Of a stretch of 64,000 bases of DNA, positions 45,670 through 57,138 are shown piece by piece (position 1 is the stretch's first letter; each line of letters begins with the position of its first letter). The stretch covers positions 1 to 64,000 of the forward strand of contig JBJOIT010000004.1 in assembly GCA_046046915.1 (NCBI GenBank), in the 5' to 3' direction. The notes under the pieces were generated by a model. It did no database searches, was not told where the DNA came from, and worked only from the letters and a program-made list of their open reading frames with translations. This DNA comes from JBEEJZ01 sp046046915 (GTDB lineage: Bacteria; Pseudomonadota; Gammaproteobacteria; Burkholderiales; Burkholderiaceae_C). The position numbers and the translations under genes are program-made.

Positions 45670-47034
45670 ATGACAAGCATGAACCCCATCAAAGTAGGCC
45701 TTCTGGGCATAGGCACCGTCGGTAGTGGCACCTTCAATGTGTTGCAGCGCAACCAGCAAGATATCAAACGTCGTGCTGGTCGTGGCATCGAGATCACGAT
45801 GGTGGCTGATTTGGACATTGCGCGTGCGCGATCCGTGGTGGGAGATGGTGTGACGGTGGTGAACGACGCACGCACCGTCATCGCCAACCCCCAAATCGAT
45901 GTCGTCATCGAATTGATCGGTGGCTACGGCATTGCACGTCAATTGGTGCTGGAGGCGATTGAGGCCGGAAAACACGTGGTGACTGCCAACAAGGCCTTGC
46001 TGGCGGTCCATGGCACCGAAATTTTTGCGGCGGCCCAGCGCAAGGGTGTGATTGTGGCCTTTGAGGCTGCAGTGGCTGGTGGTATTCCCATCATCAAGGC
46101 TTTGCGCGAAGGCTTGACGGCTAACCGAGTGCAATGGGTGGCGGGCATCATCAATGGCACCACCAACTTCATCTTGAGTGAAATGCGTGAAAAAGGTCTG
46201 GACTTTGCGGACGTGCTGAAGGAGGCCCAGCGCCTGGGCTATGCCGAGGCAGACCCCACCTTCGATATCGAGGGTGTCGATGCAGCGCACAAAGCCACCT
46301 TGATGGCCTCCATTGCTTACGGCGTGCCCGTGCAGTTTGACAAGGCTTACGTCGAAGGCATCACCAAGCTGGGTGCGGCGGACATTCGTTACGCCGAGCA
46401 GCTGGGTTACCGGATCAAGCTCCTGGGCATTGCCAAGCGCCGTGAGGCGGACGCGGCCACCGGCGCAGAGGCAGGCATTGAGCTGCGTGTGCACCCCAGT
46501 CTGGTCCCCGCCAAGCGCCTGATTGCCAATGTGGAAGGGGCGATGAATGCCGTGGTGGTCCATGGCGATGCCGTCGGTACCACCATGTACTACGGCAAGG
46601 GTGCTGGCAGTGAGCCGACTGCGAGCGCGGTGATTGCTGACCTGGTGGACATCGCGCGGCAAAACGAAGTTGCAGCTGCCCAGCGTGTGCCATCGCTGGC
46701 ATTCCAGCCAGATGCCATGAGCGACTTGCGTATCCTGCCCATGGGTGAAGTTCTCACCAGCTACTACCTTCGTTTGCGTGTGATGGACGAGGCCGGCGTG
46801 CTGGCTCGGGTGACCGGCATCCTGGCAGACCTGGGTATCAGCATCGATGCCGTCCTGCAGCGTCCTGCAGATGAAGCCAACGACGCCCAGCCCGGTGTCA
46901 CTTCGTCTACCGACCTGATCATCCTGACACATGAGTGCCCCGAGGCAAAAATGAACACGGCCCTTGAATTGATGCAGGCGCAGCCTGCCGTGCTGGCGCC
47001 GATCACGCGCATCCGCAAGGAAGAGCTGGCCTGA
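45670..47034 (+). CDS. hom: Homoserine dehydrogenase
   Basis: A 454-residue enzyme reducing aspartate semialdehyde to homoserine with NAD(P)H. The Rossmann start VGLLGIGTVGSGTFNVL, the catalytic region AAVAGGIPIIKALREGL...GIINGTTNFIL and the YAEADPTFDIEG substrate loop are intact. A C-terminal ACT domain (YYLRLRVMDEAGVLARVTGI) points to threonine feedback. Start codons 45670 or 45679 are both possible; the first has a weak GGA five bases upstream. thrC follows after 21 bases. Confidence 0.96.
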   Translation: MTSMNPIKVGLLGIGTVGSGTFNVLQRNQQDIKRRAGRGIEITMVADLDIARARSVVGDGVTVVNDARTVIANPQIDVVIELIGGYGIARQLVLEAIEAGKHVVTANKALLAVHGTEIFAAAQRKGVIVAFEAAVAGGIPIIKALREGLTANRVQWVAGIINGTTNFILSEMREKGLDFADVLKEAQRLGYAEADPTFDIEGVDAAHKATLMASIAYGVPVQFDKAYVEGITKLGAADIRYAEQLGYRIKLLGIAKRREADAATGAEAGIELRVHPSLVPAKRLIANVEGAMNAVVVHGDAVGTTMYYGKGAGSEPTASAVIADLVDIARQNEVAAAQRVPSLAFQPDAMSDLRILPMGEVLTSYYLRLRVMDEAGVLARVTGILADLGISIDAVLQRPADEANDAQPGVTSSTDLIILTHECPEAKMNTALELMQAQPAVLAPITRIRKEELA

Positions 47035-47055
47035 TCTGACGAACGACGAGCAGCC

Positions 47056-48501
47056 ATGAAGTACATCTCCACCCGGGGCGACCAGACGCCTCGCCGTTTC
47101 TGCGATATCCTGCTGGAAGGCCTGGCGCCTGATGGCGGCCTGTATTTGCCTGAGTCTTATCCTCACATAAATGCCGATACCCTGGATCGCTGGGGCCGCG
47201 TGTACCGTGAGCAAGGCTATGCGAGCCTGGCCTTCGAGGTTTTGTCGCTTTATATCGATGACATTCCCGCTGCCGATTTAAAGGCCTTGTGCGCCAAGAC
47301 CTACACCGAGGCGGTCTTTGGCACGCCGGAGATTGTTCCCTTGCGTGGCCTGGAGCCCGGCATTTGGCTCGAGGCCTTGTCCAATGGGCCGACCCTGGCC
47401 TTCAAGGACATGGCCATGCAGCTGCTGGGCAATCTGTTCGAATATGAGCTAAATCGCCGCGGTGAGGAACTCAATATTCTGGGGGCGACCAGCGGTGACA
47501 CTGGGAGTGCGGCCGAGTACGCCATGCGCGGGAAAAAGGGGGTGCGGGTTTTCATGACCAGCCCGGCTGGCCGTATGAGTCCCTTCCAGCAAGCCCAGAT
47601 GTTCAGTCTGCAGGATGCGAACATCCACAACCTGGCAGTCGAGGGTGTTTTTGACGACTGCCAGGACATCGTCAAGGCTGTTTCCAACGATCTGGACTTC
47701 AAGCGCAAGTACCGCATTGGCACTGTGAATTCCATCAATTGGGCACGCTTGCTCGCGCAGGTCGTGTACTACTTTGCGGGCTACTTCCAAGCCGTTGATT
47801 CTGCGGCCAATGCAGGCGCCTCAGCCAGAACGGTGAGCTTTACCGTGCCGTCTGGTAATTTTGGCAACATCTGCGCTGGGCATGTCGCCCGAATGATGGG
47901 CTTGCCGATCGCCAAACTGGTGGCCGCCACCAACGAAAACGATGTGCTCGACGAGTTCTTCCGCACGGGCGTGTACCGTGTTCGGGGCAGTGCCGACACT
48001 TTTGAGACATCCAGTCCGTCCATGGATATATCCAAGGCCTCCAATTTCGAGCGCTTTGTTTTTGATCTGGTAGGTCGTGATGGTGCTCGCACCCAATCCT
48101 TGTTTGGAACACAGCTCTCTGCCCAGGGGCGGTTTGATCTGAGTGCCGATCCGGCTTTTGCGCAGGCGGCGAGTCGTTATGGTTTTGCCAGCGGTAAGAG
48201 CACACATGCGGATCGATTGCTCACCATACGTGACACATGGGAGCGTTTCGGCACCATGGTCGATACCCATACGGCTGATGGCCTGAAGGTGGCCCGTGAG
48301 CATCTGGAGTCTGGTGTGCCTATGGTGGTTCTTGAAACGGCATTGCCTATCAAGTTTGCATCCACCATCGTCGAGGCCTTGGGGCGTGAACCTCTGCGCC
48401 CGGCAGGATTTGAGGGGATTGAGTCCCTGCCCAAGCGTGTCACGAATATTCCGGCTGATGTGGTCTTGGTTAAGACCTTGATCGCCCAACACTGCGACTG
48501 A
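47056..48501 (+). CDS. thrC: Threonine synthase
   Basis: A 481-residue PLP enzyme turning phosphohomoserine into threonine. It has the class start MKYISTRG and the PLP Lys in GPTLAFKDMAMQLLG, followed by LGATSGDTGSAAEYAMRGK and PSGNFGNICAG. It lies between hom and moeA; the separate homoserine kinase is not in the window. Confidence 0.97.
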   Translation: MKYISTRGDQTPRRFCDILLEGLAPDGGLYLPESYPHINADTLDRWGRVYREQGYASLAFEVLSLYIDDIPAADLKALCAKTYTEAVFGTPEIVPLRGLEPGIWLEALSNGPTLAFKDMAMQLLGNLFEYELNRRGEELNILGATSGDTGSAAEYAMRGKKGVRVFMTSPAGRMSPFQQAQMFSLQDANIHNLAVEGVFDDCQDIVKAVSNDLDFKRKYRIGTVNSINWARLLAQVVYYFAGYFQAVDSAANAGASARTVSFTVPSGNFGNICAGHVARMMGLPIAKLVAATNENDVLDEFFRTGVYRVRGSADTFETSSPSMDISKASNFERFVFDLVGRDGARTQSLFGTQLSAQGRFDLSADPAFAQAASRYGFASGKSTHADRLLTIRDTWERFGTMVDTHTADGLKVAREHLESGVPMVVLETALPIKFASTIVEALGREPLRPAGFEGIESLPKRVTNIPADVVLVKTLIAQHCD

Positions 48502-48506
48502 CGGCC

Positions 48507-49742
48507 ATGACGACTATGCGCGCGCCATTGAAGCCCCTTGACGACGCCTTGCTTGAGTTGCTGGGGTTTGCGGTGCCCACCAGGGCTCCGGTGACTCTGT
48601 CTACCTTTGAAGCCGATGGTCGTGTGCTTGCCGAAGACGTGGTCTCGGGGCTCCAAGTGCCGCCCCAAGACAACAGTTCTATGGATGGCTACGCCTTGCG
48701 TAGCGCTGATGCGCTGATTCTCGGCAGCCAGCTCAGGGTCAGTCAGCGCATCGCTGCGGGCAACAGCGGGCATGCGCTGGAACCCGGCACTTCCGCGCGC
48801 ATCTTTACCGGCGCCCCGATTCCGCCCGGTGCTGATGCCGTCGTAATGCAGGAAGACTGCGAACCTGTAGAGGGGCAAGCGGATCTGATTCGTGTCCTGT
48901 CCGCGCCAACGCCAGGGCAGTGGGTCCGCCGTTCTGGAGAGGATGTGACCCAGGGCGCCGTGGTGTTGGCCCGTGGCGACCGACTGACACCGGCGTCCCT
49001 GGGCTTGGCAGCCAGCATTGGGCGTGCCGAATTGACTGTGGCGCCTAAACCCCGGGTGGCGCTCTTTTCCACCGGTGACGAGCTCGTGATGCCCGGTGAC
49101 GTCGCGCCAGCAGACATGCGCCCCGGCGCCATTTACAACTCCAACCGTTTTTTCTTGCGCGCCCTGCTGCTGCGCCTGGGCTGTGATGTCACTGACTACG
49201 GCATCGTTCCGGATCAGCGAGAGGCCACCATTTCTGCCTTGCGGGATGCGGCCGTAGCGCACGATCTGATCCTCACGAGTGGTGGTGTGTCAGTGGGCGA
49301 GGAAGATCACATCAAGCCGGCGGTGCAGGCTTTGGGCGAGCTGAACTTGTGGCAGATTGCCATCAAACCCGGTAAGCCCTTTGCCTACGGACGCGTCGGA
49401 ATGGCTCATTTCATGGGCCTGCCCGGTAACCCGGTCTCCAGTTTTGTGACTTTTCTGGCGCTGGTGCGGCCTTTCCTGTTGAAGTTGCAAGGTGCTCGTT
49501 GCCTCAGCTCTGCTGCGATCAGCCTGCCGGCCCACTTCAATTGGGGACGCCCCGACAAACGCCGGGAGTTTTTGCGGGTACGTCGTAACGCCCGGGGGGG
49601 ACTAGACCTCTTCCCGAACCAAAGCTCGGGTGTATTGACCTCCGCGGTTTGGGGAGACGGCGTCATCGACAACCCGCCTGGGCAAGCCATTGCGCACGGT
49701 GATGTGGTCAGATTCATACCCTTCAGCGAGTTGATGTCATGA
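48507..49742 (+). CDS. moeA: Molybdopterin molybdenumtransferase MoeA
   Basis: A 411-residue protein that inserts molybdate into adenylylated molybdopterin. Conserved stretches are VPPQDNSSMDGYAL, RIFTGAPIPPGADAVVMQED, FSTGDELV and TSGGVSVGEEDH, with LPGNPVSSFVTF near the C-terminal domain. It begins 5 bases after thrC and overlaps moaD by 4 bases (ATGA), forming a molybdenum cofactor run with moaD and moaE. Confidence 0.96.
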   Translation: MTTMRAPLKPLDDALLELLGFAVPTRAPVTLSTFEADGRVLAEDVVSGLQVPPQDNSSMDGYALRSADALILGSQLRVSQRIAAGNSGHALEPGTSARIFTGAPIPPGADAVVMQEDCEPVEGQADLIRVLSAPTPGQWVRRSGEDVTQGAVVLARGDRLTPASLGLAASIGRAELTVAPKPRVALFSTGDELVMPGDVAPADMRPGAIYNSNRFFLRALLLRLGCDVTDYGIVPDQREATISALRDAAVAHDLILTSGGVSVGEEDHIKPAVQALGELNLWQIAIKPGKPFAYGRVGMAHFMGLPGNPVSSFVTFLALVRPFLLKLQGARCLSSAAISLPAHFNWGRPDKRREFLRVRRNARGGLDLFPNQSSGVLTSAVWGDGVIDNPPGQAIAHGDVVRFIPFSELMS

Positions 49743-50002
49743 GCCAGGCCCGCCAGATCACCATCCGGTACTTTGCTTCCATCCGCGAAGCGGTCGGCTT
49801 GGGCCAGGAGCAACTCACCACCTCTGCCGTGACGGTGGGCGAAGTGCGTGAGGCCTTGATCGCGCGTGGCGGCGCTTTTGCTGACAGTCTGGCTCGACAC
49901 CGTGCGGTTCGTGTGGCTCTCAATCAGGTCATGGCCAGTGAGACAGATGCTCTGCCAGATGGCGCCGAGCTTGCCTTTTTTCCGCCTGTCACAGGCGGCT
50001 GA
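49739..50002 (+). CDS. moaD: Molybdopterin synthase sulfur carrier subunit MoaD
   Basis: An 87-residue ubiquitin-fold protein ending in the required Gly-Gly (PPVTGG), which is thiocarboxylated by MoeB. It carries sulfur to the MoaE active site. It starts within the moeA stop and is followed by moaE after 12 bases. Confidence 0.95.
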   Translation: MSQARQITIRYFASIREAVGLGQEQLTTSAVTVGEVREALIARGGAFADSLARHRAVRVALNQVMASETDALPDGAELAFFPPVTGG

Positions 50003-50014
50003 GCCATAGATCGT

Positions 50015-50491
50015 ATGCAAGCACGTGTTTCGATTCAGACGGCAGACTTTGATCTAGGGTCAGAAGTCCACACCTTGCGGCTTGGCGACAAACGCGTCGG
50101 TGCCGTGTGCACCTTTGTCGGCACGGTGCGTGACCGCAACGATGGCTTGTCGGTCAGCACCTTGGAGCTGGAGCACTACCCAGGCATGACCGAAAAGGCG
50201 ATTGAGGCCATGATCGACGAGGCCTGCCAGCGATTCGAGCTGTTTGGCGTGCGTGTGGTTCATAGGGTGGGCGTGTTGCACCCGCTGGATCAGGTGGTGC
50301 TGGTAGCAGTCACCTCGGCCCACAGGGGCGTAAGCTTTCAGGCGTGCGAGTTTTTGATGGACTACCTGAAGACGCAGGCGCCATTCTGGAAGAAAGAGCA
50401 GACGCCCGAGGGTGCCCGCTGGGTGGACGCCCGCGTGAGCGATGATGCAGCGCTTGCCAAATGGGGTATTGAGGCGCGCAACGCCGTCTGA
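50015..50491 (+). CDS. moaE: Molybdopterin synthase catalytic subunit MoaE
   Basis: A 158-residue protein containing GAVCTFVGTVRDRNDG, LELEHYPGMTEKAIEAM, RVGVLHPLDQVVLVAVTSAHRG and the catalytic Lys region KTQAPFWKKEQTPEGARWVDA. With MoaD it converts cyclic pyranopterin monophosphate to molybdopterin. Last gene of the hom-thrC-moeA-moaD-moaE run. Confidence 0.96.
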   Translation: MQARVSIQTADFDLGSEVHTLRLGDKRVGAVCTFVGTVRDRNDGLSVSTLELEHYPGMTEKAIEAMIDEACQRFELFGVRVVHRVGVLHPLDQVVLVAVTSAHRGVSFQACEFLMDYLKTQAPFWKKEQTPEGARWVDARVSDDAALAKWGIEARNAV

Positions 50492-50551
50492 GTTGACTGC
50501 GGCCTTCAGCGTCTGCTGCAAGGTCTCCGGGCAGGTCTCTCGCTGAATTTG

Positions 50552-50565
50552 TTGACACAGGTCAA
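50552..50565 (+). promoter_or_regulatory. FNR-like box upstream of clpB
   Basis: TTGACACAGGTCAA has both FNR half-sites (TTGAC and GTCAA) with N4 spacing, as in the ccoN and hemN boxes. It is centred 80 bases before the clpB ATG. It also contains a perfect -35 hexamer TTGACA, but I find no -10 at 16-18 bases. The site is unexpected for a heat-shock chaperone gene. Confidence 0.55.
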
Positions 50566-50585
50566 CTTGTAAAACGCACTCGTCG

Positions 50586-50613
50586 CTTGAAAACCTGTTG
50601 TCCAGCCTCAGTT
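50586..50613 (+). promoter_or_regulatory. Possible sigma-32 promoter of clpB
   Basis: CTTGAAA (50586-50592) equals the heat-shock -35 consensus. After 13 bases CCTCAGTT resembles CCCCATNT at five positions. It would start transcription near 50620. That would leave out the 5' arm of the hairpin at 50594-50627, so the two readings compete. Confidence 0.4.
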
Positions 50614-50627
50614 GGCTTGGCAACAGG
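50594..50627 (+). promoter_or_regulatory. Hairpin overlapping the clpB Shine-Dalgarno
   Basis: Fourteen positions pair across the loop TCAGTT: 50594-50607 with 50614-50627, including one G-U and one C-U mismatch. The 3' arm ends in AGG of the ribosome-binding site AGGAGA (50625-50630), 11 bases before the ATG. If transcribed, it would hide part of the ribosome-binding site, as RNA thermometers do. Confidence 0.45.
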
Positions 50628-50638
50628 AGATCTTTTTC

Positions 50639-53242
<2,604 letters not shown>

Positions 53243-53279
53243 GCCAGCTCCCGGCGCGAATCGCTTGGAGGGCGGTTCG

Positions 53280-54194
53280 TCAGGGGGCGGTGAGCGTCAA
53301 GCCGTGCTTTTTGAAGATGGCCAGCATCTCGCCATTGGACTGCAGCGTTTGCATCGCCCGTTGGATGGCTGCCCCCAGATCTTTGTTGGTGGCCTTGACC
53401 GCCATGCCCACGGGCCAGCCATTGGCAGGCGTACCAGGCAGGGGCAGGGGGCTGAGTTGCCAACCAGCCGCCTTGGCGGGTTCTGATGCCATGGCGGCTT
53501 CTGCTTGAGCACGCAGTACATAAGCCGCTGCAACTTCACCGTTGAGTGCACCCTGTGCAGCTTGAACCCCTGTCTTGAAAAGCTTGACCTGGGTTCGAAG
53601 CATGCCACCGTTGTTGCCCATCAGGGCGCTGGCAGCGCCGGTGCCACGCTCTGCACCTAGCGCCAGGCCTTTGAGGTCTTCTGGCCCATCGATCTTTGCC
53701 AGCTGACGCGTGTTGTGCATGACCACGGTGTGCTGGCGCATGTAGGGCGACACGATCACAACCTGGCGGTTCTCTTGCATCAGGTATTTGTCAGCTGGAA
53801 CCTGCAACATCACGTCTGCAGGGCCATAGCCCAGGTAATGACCGCGCCACACCATGTTGCGCAGGTCATCCCCCATGTTTTCTCCAGAGTCAAAGGGCAG
53901 CAGCTGCAGCTTCAGCTGCAATTGAGCTGCCAGCGCCTGCGCAATGGAGACATCCAGCCCACTGATATCACCGGCCGGCCCATCTGAAAACGGCGCATTG
54001 TCTTTGTACACGGCGACTTTCAGCACGCCACTGGCCTGAACTTTTGCCAGGTCAGTCAAGTCACCCTGGGCATGTACCAAACCAGCTCCCAGAAGCAGTG
54101 GCAAAGCTAACAATGAGCGGCGGCTCACTGCGTCACTCGGCAGGTCACTCGTCATGCGGCTTGTATCAGCGATCTTGGATGCAGGATGTCTCAT
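53280..54194 (-). CDS. Quinoprotein-associated periplasmic substrate-binding protein
   Basis: A 304-residue protein with an RR-containing signal region (SRRSLLALPLLLGAGLVHAQ), which may be a Tat signal, followed by an SBP family 3 fold (VLKVAVYKDNAPFSDG, SGLDVSIAQALAAQL). Such proteins recur beside PQQ alcohol dehydrogenases and PedF, without their own ABC permease, as here. The ligand is unknown. It follows pedF by 35 bases on the same strand and probably shares its sigma-54 promoter. A second start at 54155 would also include the whole signal peptide. Confidence 0.82.
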   Translation of the reverse strand: MRHPASKIADTSRMTSDLPSDAVSRRSLLALPLLLGAGLVHAQGDLTDLAKVQASGVLKVAVYKDNAPFSDGPAGDISGLDVSIAQALAAQLQLKLQLLPFDSGENMGDDLRNMVWRGHYLGYGPADVMLQVPADKYLMQENRQVVIVSPYMRQHTVVMHNTRQLAKIDGPEDLKGLALGAERGTGAASALMGNNGGMLRTQVKLFKTGVQAAQGALNGEVAAAYVLRAQAEAAMASEPAKAAGWQLSPLPLPGTPANGWPVGMAVKATNKDLGAAIQRAMQTLQSNGEMLAIFKKHGLTLTAP

Positions 54195-54229
54195 GTCTAA
54201 CTTTAGGTTGATTTCAGTGTGATTTGGGT

Positions 54230-54715
54230 TTAAGGCTCACGACGGGTCTCGAGGTAAGTCTTGATAGCCCAGATGGCTTCCTGAGACAAGATGCCCTCAA
54301 ACGGCGGCATATAGACCCGACCGTCGCGGACCCGACCCCGGCGAACCGTGGCGACATAGTACTCGTCGATTTCCTTGAAGCACGCCATTTTCTTGTCCTG
54401 ATCAGCCAGGCCCATGCAATCACCATCGATTTTTCTCAGGTCTGGCGACATACCACCCGAAATGGCCTCAAGTCCATGGCAACGTGCGCAGTTCTGGTTG
54501 TAGGCAGAGGTGCCAATGCGCAATGCTTCCTTGTTGGCCGCGCCACTGGAGTAAGGATTGCTTGGCAACCACTTGGCACCGAGCTGAGGAAGCGTGCTGG
54601 TGTCCACAGATTGTGGGACCACATCGCCATGCGACCAGGCAGTGCTGCTAAGCAGGCCGATGGACAGGGCAGTGGCCAGGGTTCGCAAATGTTGTTGAAA
54701 GAGGCTGGGTCGCAT
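54230..54715 (-). CDS. pedF: Cytochrome c-550 PedF
   Basis: A 161-residue periplasmic cytochrome c with a signal peptide (LRTLATALSIGLLSSTAWS), a single heme site CARCH and a probable axial Met in VYMPPFEGI. The HGDVVPQSVDTS start of the mature chain and the extra Cys pair around DGDCMGLADQDKKMACF are typical of PedF-type proteins, which take electrons from PQQ-dependent alcohol dehydrogenases. ATG 54715 is preferred because TTGGAG lies six bases upstream; a TTG at 54727 is the alternative. A sigma-54 promoter lies 40 bases upstream. Confidence 0.9.
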   Translation of the reverse strand: MRPSLFQQHLRTLATALSIGLLSSTAWSHGDVVPQSVDTSTLPQLGAKWLPSNPYSSGAANKEALRIGTSAYNQNCARCHGLEAISGGMSPDLRKIDGDCMGLADQDKKMACFKEIDEYYVATVRRGRVRDGRVYMPPFEGILSQEAIWAIKTYLETRREP

Positions 54716-55026
54716 AGGGGTCTCCAATATTTAAAGTGACATCACCGAGCGTTCTGCAAAAAGCGCGCCAGGCCTGAAGGAGCAATTCGGCGGTGATTCA
54801 GGGGCTTGAGTCTGAACGATGTGACAGGCAAAGTGTGTCAAATTGGTCCACTTGCTCCGCCCTTGAGCTGTTTTCTGACCAAACCTAGGGTTTTCCTTGC
54901 CTCAAAAGCCCTTCAAATCGGTGGAGAATGATCCAAATCAAAACACGCCAATGTCTATCGCTGTAACTCGTCGTTTGCATAAACGGAGCAACCGAGCTTG
55001 TTCAACTCGTAGACCCAGGAGACAAG
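54716..55026. promoter_or_regulatory. Divergent control region between pedF and the sigma-54 activator gene
   Basis: This 311-base gap holds the pedF sigma-54 promoter, then an inverted repeat TGACA-N9-TGTCA (54822-54840) about 90 bases upstream of the predicted pedF start. That is a reasonable distance for an enhancer site of an AcoR-type activator. Before the activator gene only the AGGAGA ribosome-binding site (55017-55022) is clear; I could not identify its own promoter. The second half is AT-richer than surrounding genes. Confidence 0.5.
54755..54770 (-). promoter_or_regulatory. Sigma-54 promoter of pedF
   Basis: On the minus strand TGGCGCGCTTTTTGCA has GG (-24) and GC (-12) separated by exactly ten bases and matches TGGCACG-N4-TTGCA at all but one position. 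The predicted start is near 54744, giving a 29-base leader with TTGGAG. The adjacent gene encodes a sigma-54 activator. Confidence 0.82.
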
Positions 55027-57138
55027 ATGCTCACAGCCAAATTCACCGAGGCCGGTTCGCGTTCGGATCTAGGTTCAGAAGGTGGTCTGGATCGTTATGC
55101 CCTCACAGAGGTAATTGAGCGGTCCCACTCGCGTTCGCGGGATTTCGGGATTGAAGTTCAAGACAAACCCGACTTTTCGCGCATCGGAGAAGCGGCGCTG
55201 AGCCAGATGCTGGAAGAGAACCGGTTTCTTTTCCAACACGCCGCGCCCGTCATGGAGACCTTGTACGACCAGATCGTCAACACGCATAGCATGGTGCTCC
55301 TGACCTCTGCCAGTGGTACGGTCATCCATTCTCTTGGTGACACGGACTTTTTGGAGAAAGCCTCTCAGGTTGCACTCATGCCCGGGGTTGACTGGTCCGA
55401 GCGTAGCAAAGGCACCAACGCCATAGGCACCGCACTGCGTGAGGAGCATGCCGTGGTGGTACACGGCACCCAACATTACATGAACGCGAACAAGTTCCTG
55501 ACCTGTTCCTGTTCGCCCATCTTCGATCCCTACGGCCAAGTGATTGGCGCACTCGACGTTACCGGTGATCAGCGCAGCTTTCACCAGCACACCATGGCTT
55601 TGGTGCGGATGTCGGCACAAATGATCGAGAACCACATGTTCGCTGACACCTTTCCCAAGGCGATCAGGATTCACTTTCACACCCGCCCGGAGTTTTTGGG
55701 AACCCTGGTGGAGGGCATTGCAGTGTTCAGCCCGGATGGCAGATTTTTGTCCGCTAATCGGAGTGCACAGTTTCAGCTTGGCATGTCCTTCAACGCCTTG
55801 AAGGTGCATACCTTCTCGTCACTGTTTGGTATTGCCATCTCCAAACTACAAGAAATGGTGTCGGGCACCGCGCCTAAGTTACAACAGCTGTGTCTGCATA
55901 ACGGGGTGTCTGTCTGGTGTCGTACCCGTATGCAGGTGCGACCGCAATGGGGCGGTGGCTTCCCTGATCCATTGCCTGCGACAGCCCAGCAGGGTCCGGT
56001 TTCCCAAGAATCGACCGATTCTCCGCGTGCCACCGTGAACAAGCCCACATCATCGACGCCCAAGGGGCAGCTATCCAGCTTGCATTACCTCGATACCGGG
56101 GATCCGCAGGTTTCCAAGATCATTCACAAGCTAAAGATGGTGAGAGGGCGTGACATTCCCGTCATGATTCTGGGCGAGACCGGCACTGGTAAAGACCTAC
56201 TGGCCCAGGCGATACACGGCGACTCCGACCGCTGTGCCCGTCCCTTTGTGTCCCTCAACTGCGCCTCCATCCCCGAGAGCTTGATCGAGTCGGAACTGTT
56301 TGGTTACGAGGAAGGCGCTTTCACCGGGGCTCGAAAAAAAGGGGCTGTCGGCAAAATCCAGCAGGCCAACGGCGGCACCCTGTTTTTAGACGAAATTGGC
56401 GATATGCCCAAGCATCTGCAGGCCCGTCTGCTAAGAGTTTTACAGGATCGGCGCGTCAATCCATTGGGGTCTGGTCGTGAAGTTGATGTGGATATTGCAC
56501 TGGTCTGCGCGACCAACAAGAACCTCAAAGAGCTGATTGCCAAAGGCGAATTCAGAGAGGATCTGTATTACCGGCTCAACGGTTTGGTTGTCCGGCTTCC
56601 AGCCTTGCGTGACCGCACTGACTTTGACTGCGTGGTCCACAAGATCCTTGCCAGCCTGTCTGGCAAGCAACAGTCGGTGGGGCTGTCAGCTGAAGTGATG
56701 GCACTTTTCAAGACCTATAGCTGGCCCGGAAATTTCCGTCAATTGCACAATCTGTTGCGCACAGCCGTGGTGATGGTCGGTGGTCAGGGGTTTATTGGTC
56801 TGGACGATTTGCCAGAGGACTTTTTGGACGAGCAGGTGGGCGCTGAGCTTGCCCAGAACTACTCAGCAGAGGTCGATCCTGTGGAGCCTATGACCCCGCC
56901 AGCCACAAGAGCAACTCACCCGGGTCAAGGTCCGGCGGCCTCGGACCCGGAGGCTAAGCCCGTGACCCATGCAGCAGGTGATGCAGCAGCTAGTCTGGAA
57001 GATGTGGCTCTGGCAGCCATGGCCCAGATGCTGCGGTTACACAAGGGTAATGTTTCTGCCGCGGCCAAGGCGCTGGGTGTTTCGAGAAACACGGTTTACA
57101 GGCGCAAAGAACAATTACCGGCTGACGTCTGGGGCTGA
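55027..57138 (+). CDS. AcoR-type sigma-54-dependent activator
   Basis: A 703-residue enhancer-binding protein. It has an N-terminal GAF domain (about 55-210, containing DWSERSKGTNAIGTAL typical of AcoR-like sensors), a PAS-like segment (about 222-290), and the AAA+ domain with Walker A GETGTGKD (383-390), GAFTGA (430-435) and Walker B LFLDEI. The C-terminal Fis-type HTH contains GNVSAAAKALGVSRNTVYRR. The intact GAFTGA means it can open sigma-54 promoters. Two such promoters, before pedF and pqqA, lie near it. Relatives respond to alcohols or acetoin; the effector here is unknown. Its 3' end overlaps the convergent metallohydrolase gene by 24 bases. Confidence 0.93.
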   Translation: MLTAKFTEAGSRSDLGSEGGLDRYALTEVIERSHSRSRDFGIEVQDKPDFSRIGEAALSQMLEENRFLFQHAAPVMETLYDQIVNTHSMVLLTSASGTVIHSLGDTDFLEKASQVALMPGVDWSERSKGTNAIGTALREEHAVVVHGTQHYMNANKFLTCSCSPIFDPYGQVIGALDVTGDQRSFHQHTMALVRMSAQMIENHMFADTFPKAIRIHFHTRPEFLGTLVEGIAVFSPDGRFLSANRSAQFQLGMSFNALKVHTFSSLFGIAISKLQEMVSGTAPKLQQLCLHNGVSVWCRTRMQVRPQWGGGFPDPLPATAQQGPVSQESTDSPRATVNKPTSSTPKGQLSSLHYLDTGDPQVSKIIHKLKMVRGRDIPVMILGETGTGKDLLAQAIHGDSDRCARPFVSLNCASIPESLIESELFGYEEGAFTGARKKGAVGKIQQANGGTLFLDEIGDMPKHLQARLLRVLQDRRVNPLGSGREVDVDIALVCATNKNLKELIAKGEFREDLYYRLNGLVVRLPALRDRTDFDCVVHKILASLSGKQQSVGLSAEVMALFKTYSWPGNFRQLHNLLRTAVVMVGGQGFIGLDDLPEDFLDEQVGAELAQNYSAEVDPVEPMTPPATRATHPGQGPAASDPEAKPVTHAAGDAAASLEDVALAAMAQMLRLHKGNVSAAAKALGVSRNTVYRRKEQLPADVWG

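Noticed and set aside
45580..47214. Minus-strand frame of 544 codons opposite hom and thrC
   Set aside because: Shadow of two well-recognised genes; His/Gln-rich composition, no motif and no ribosome-binding site.
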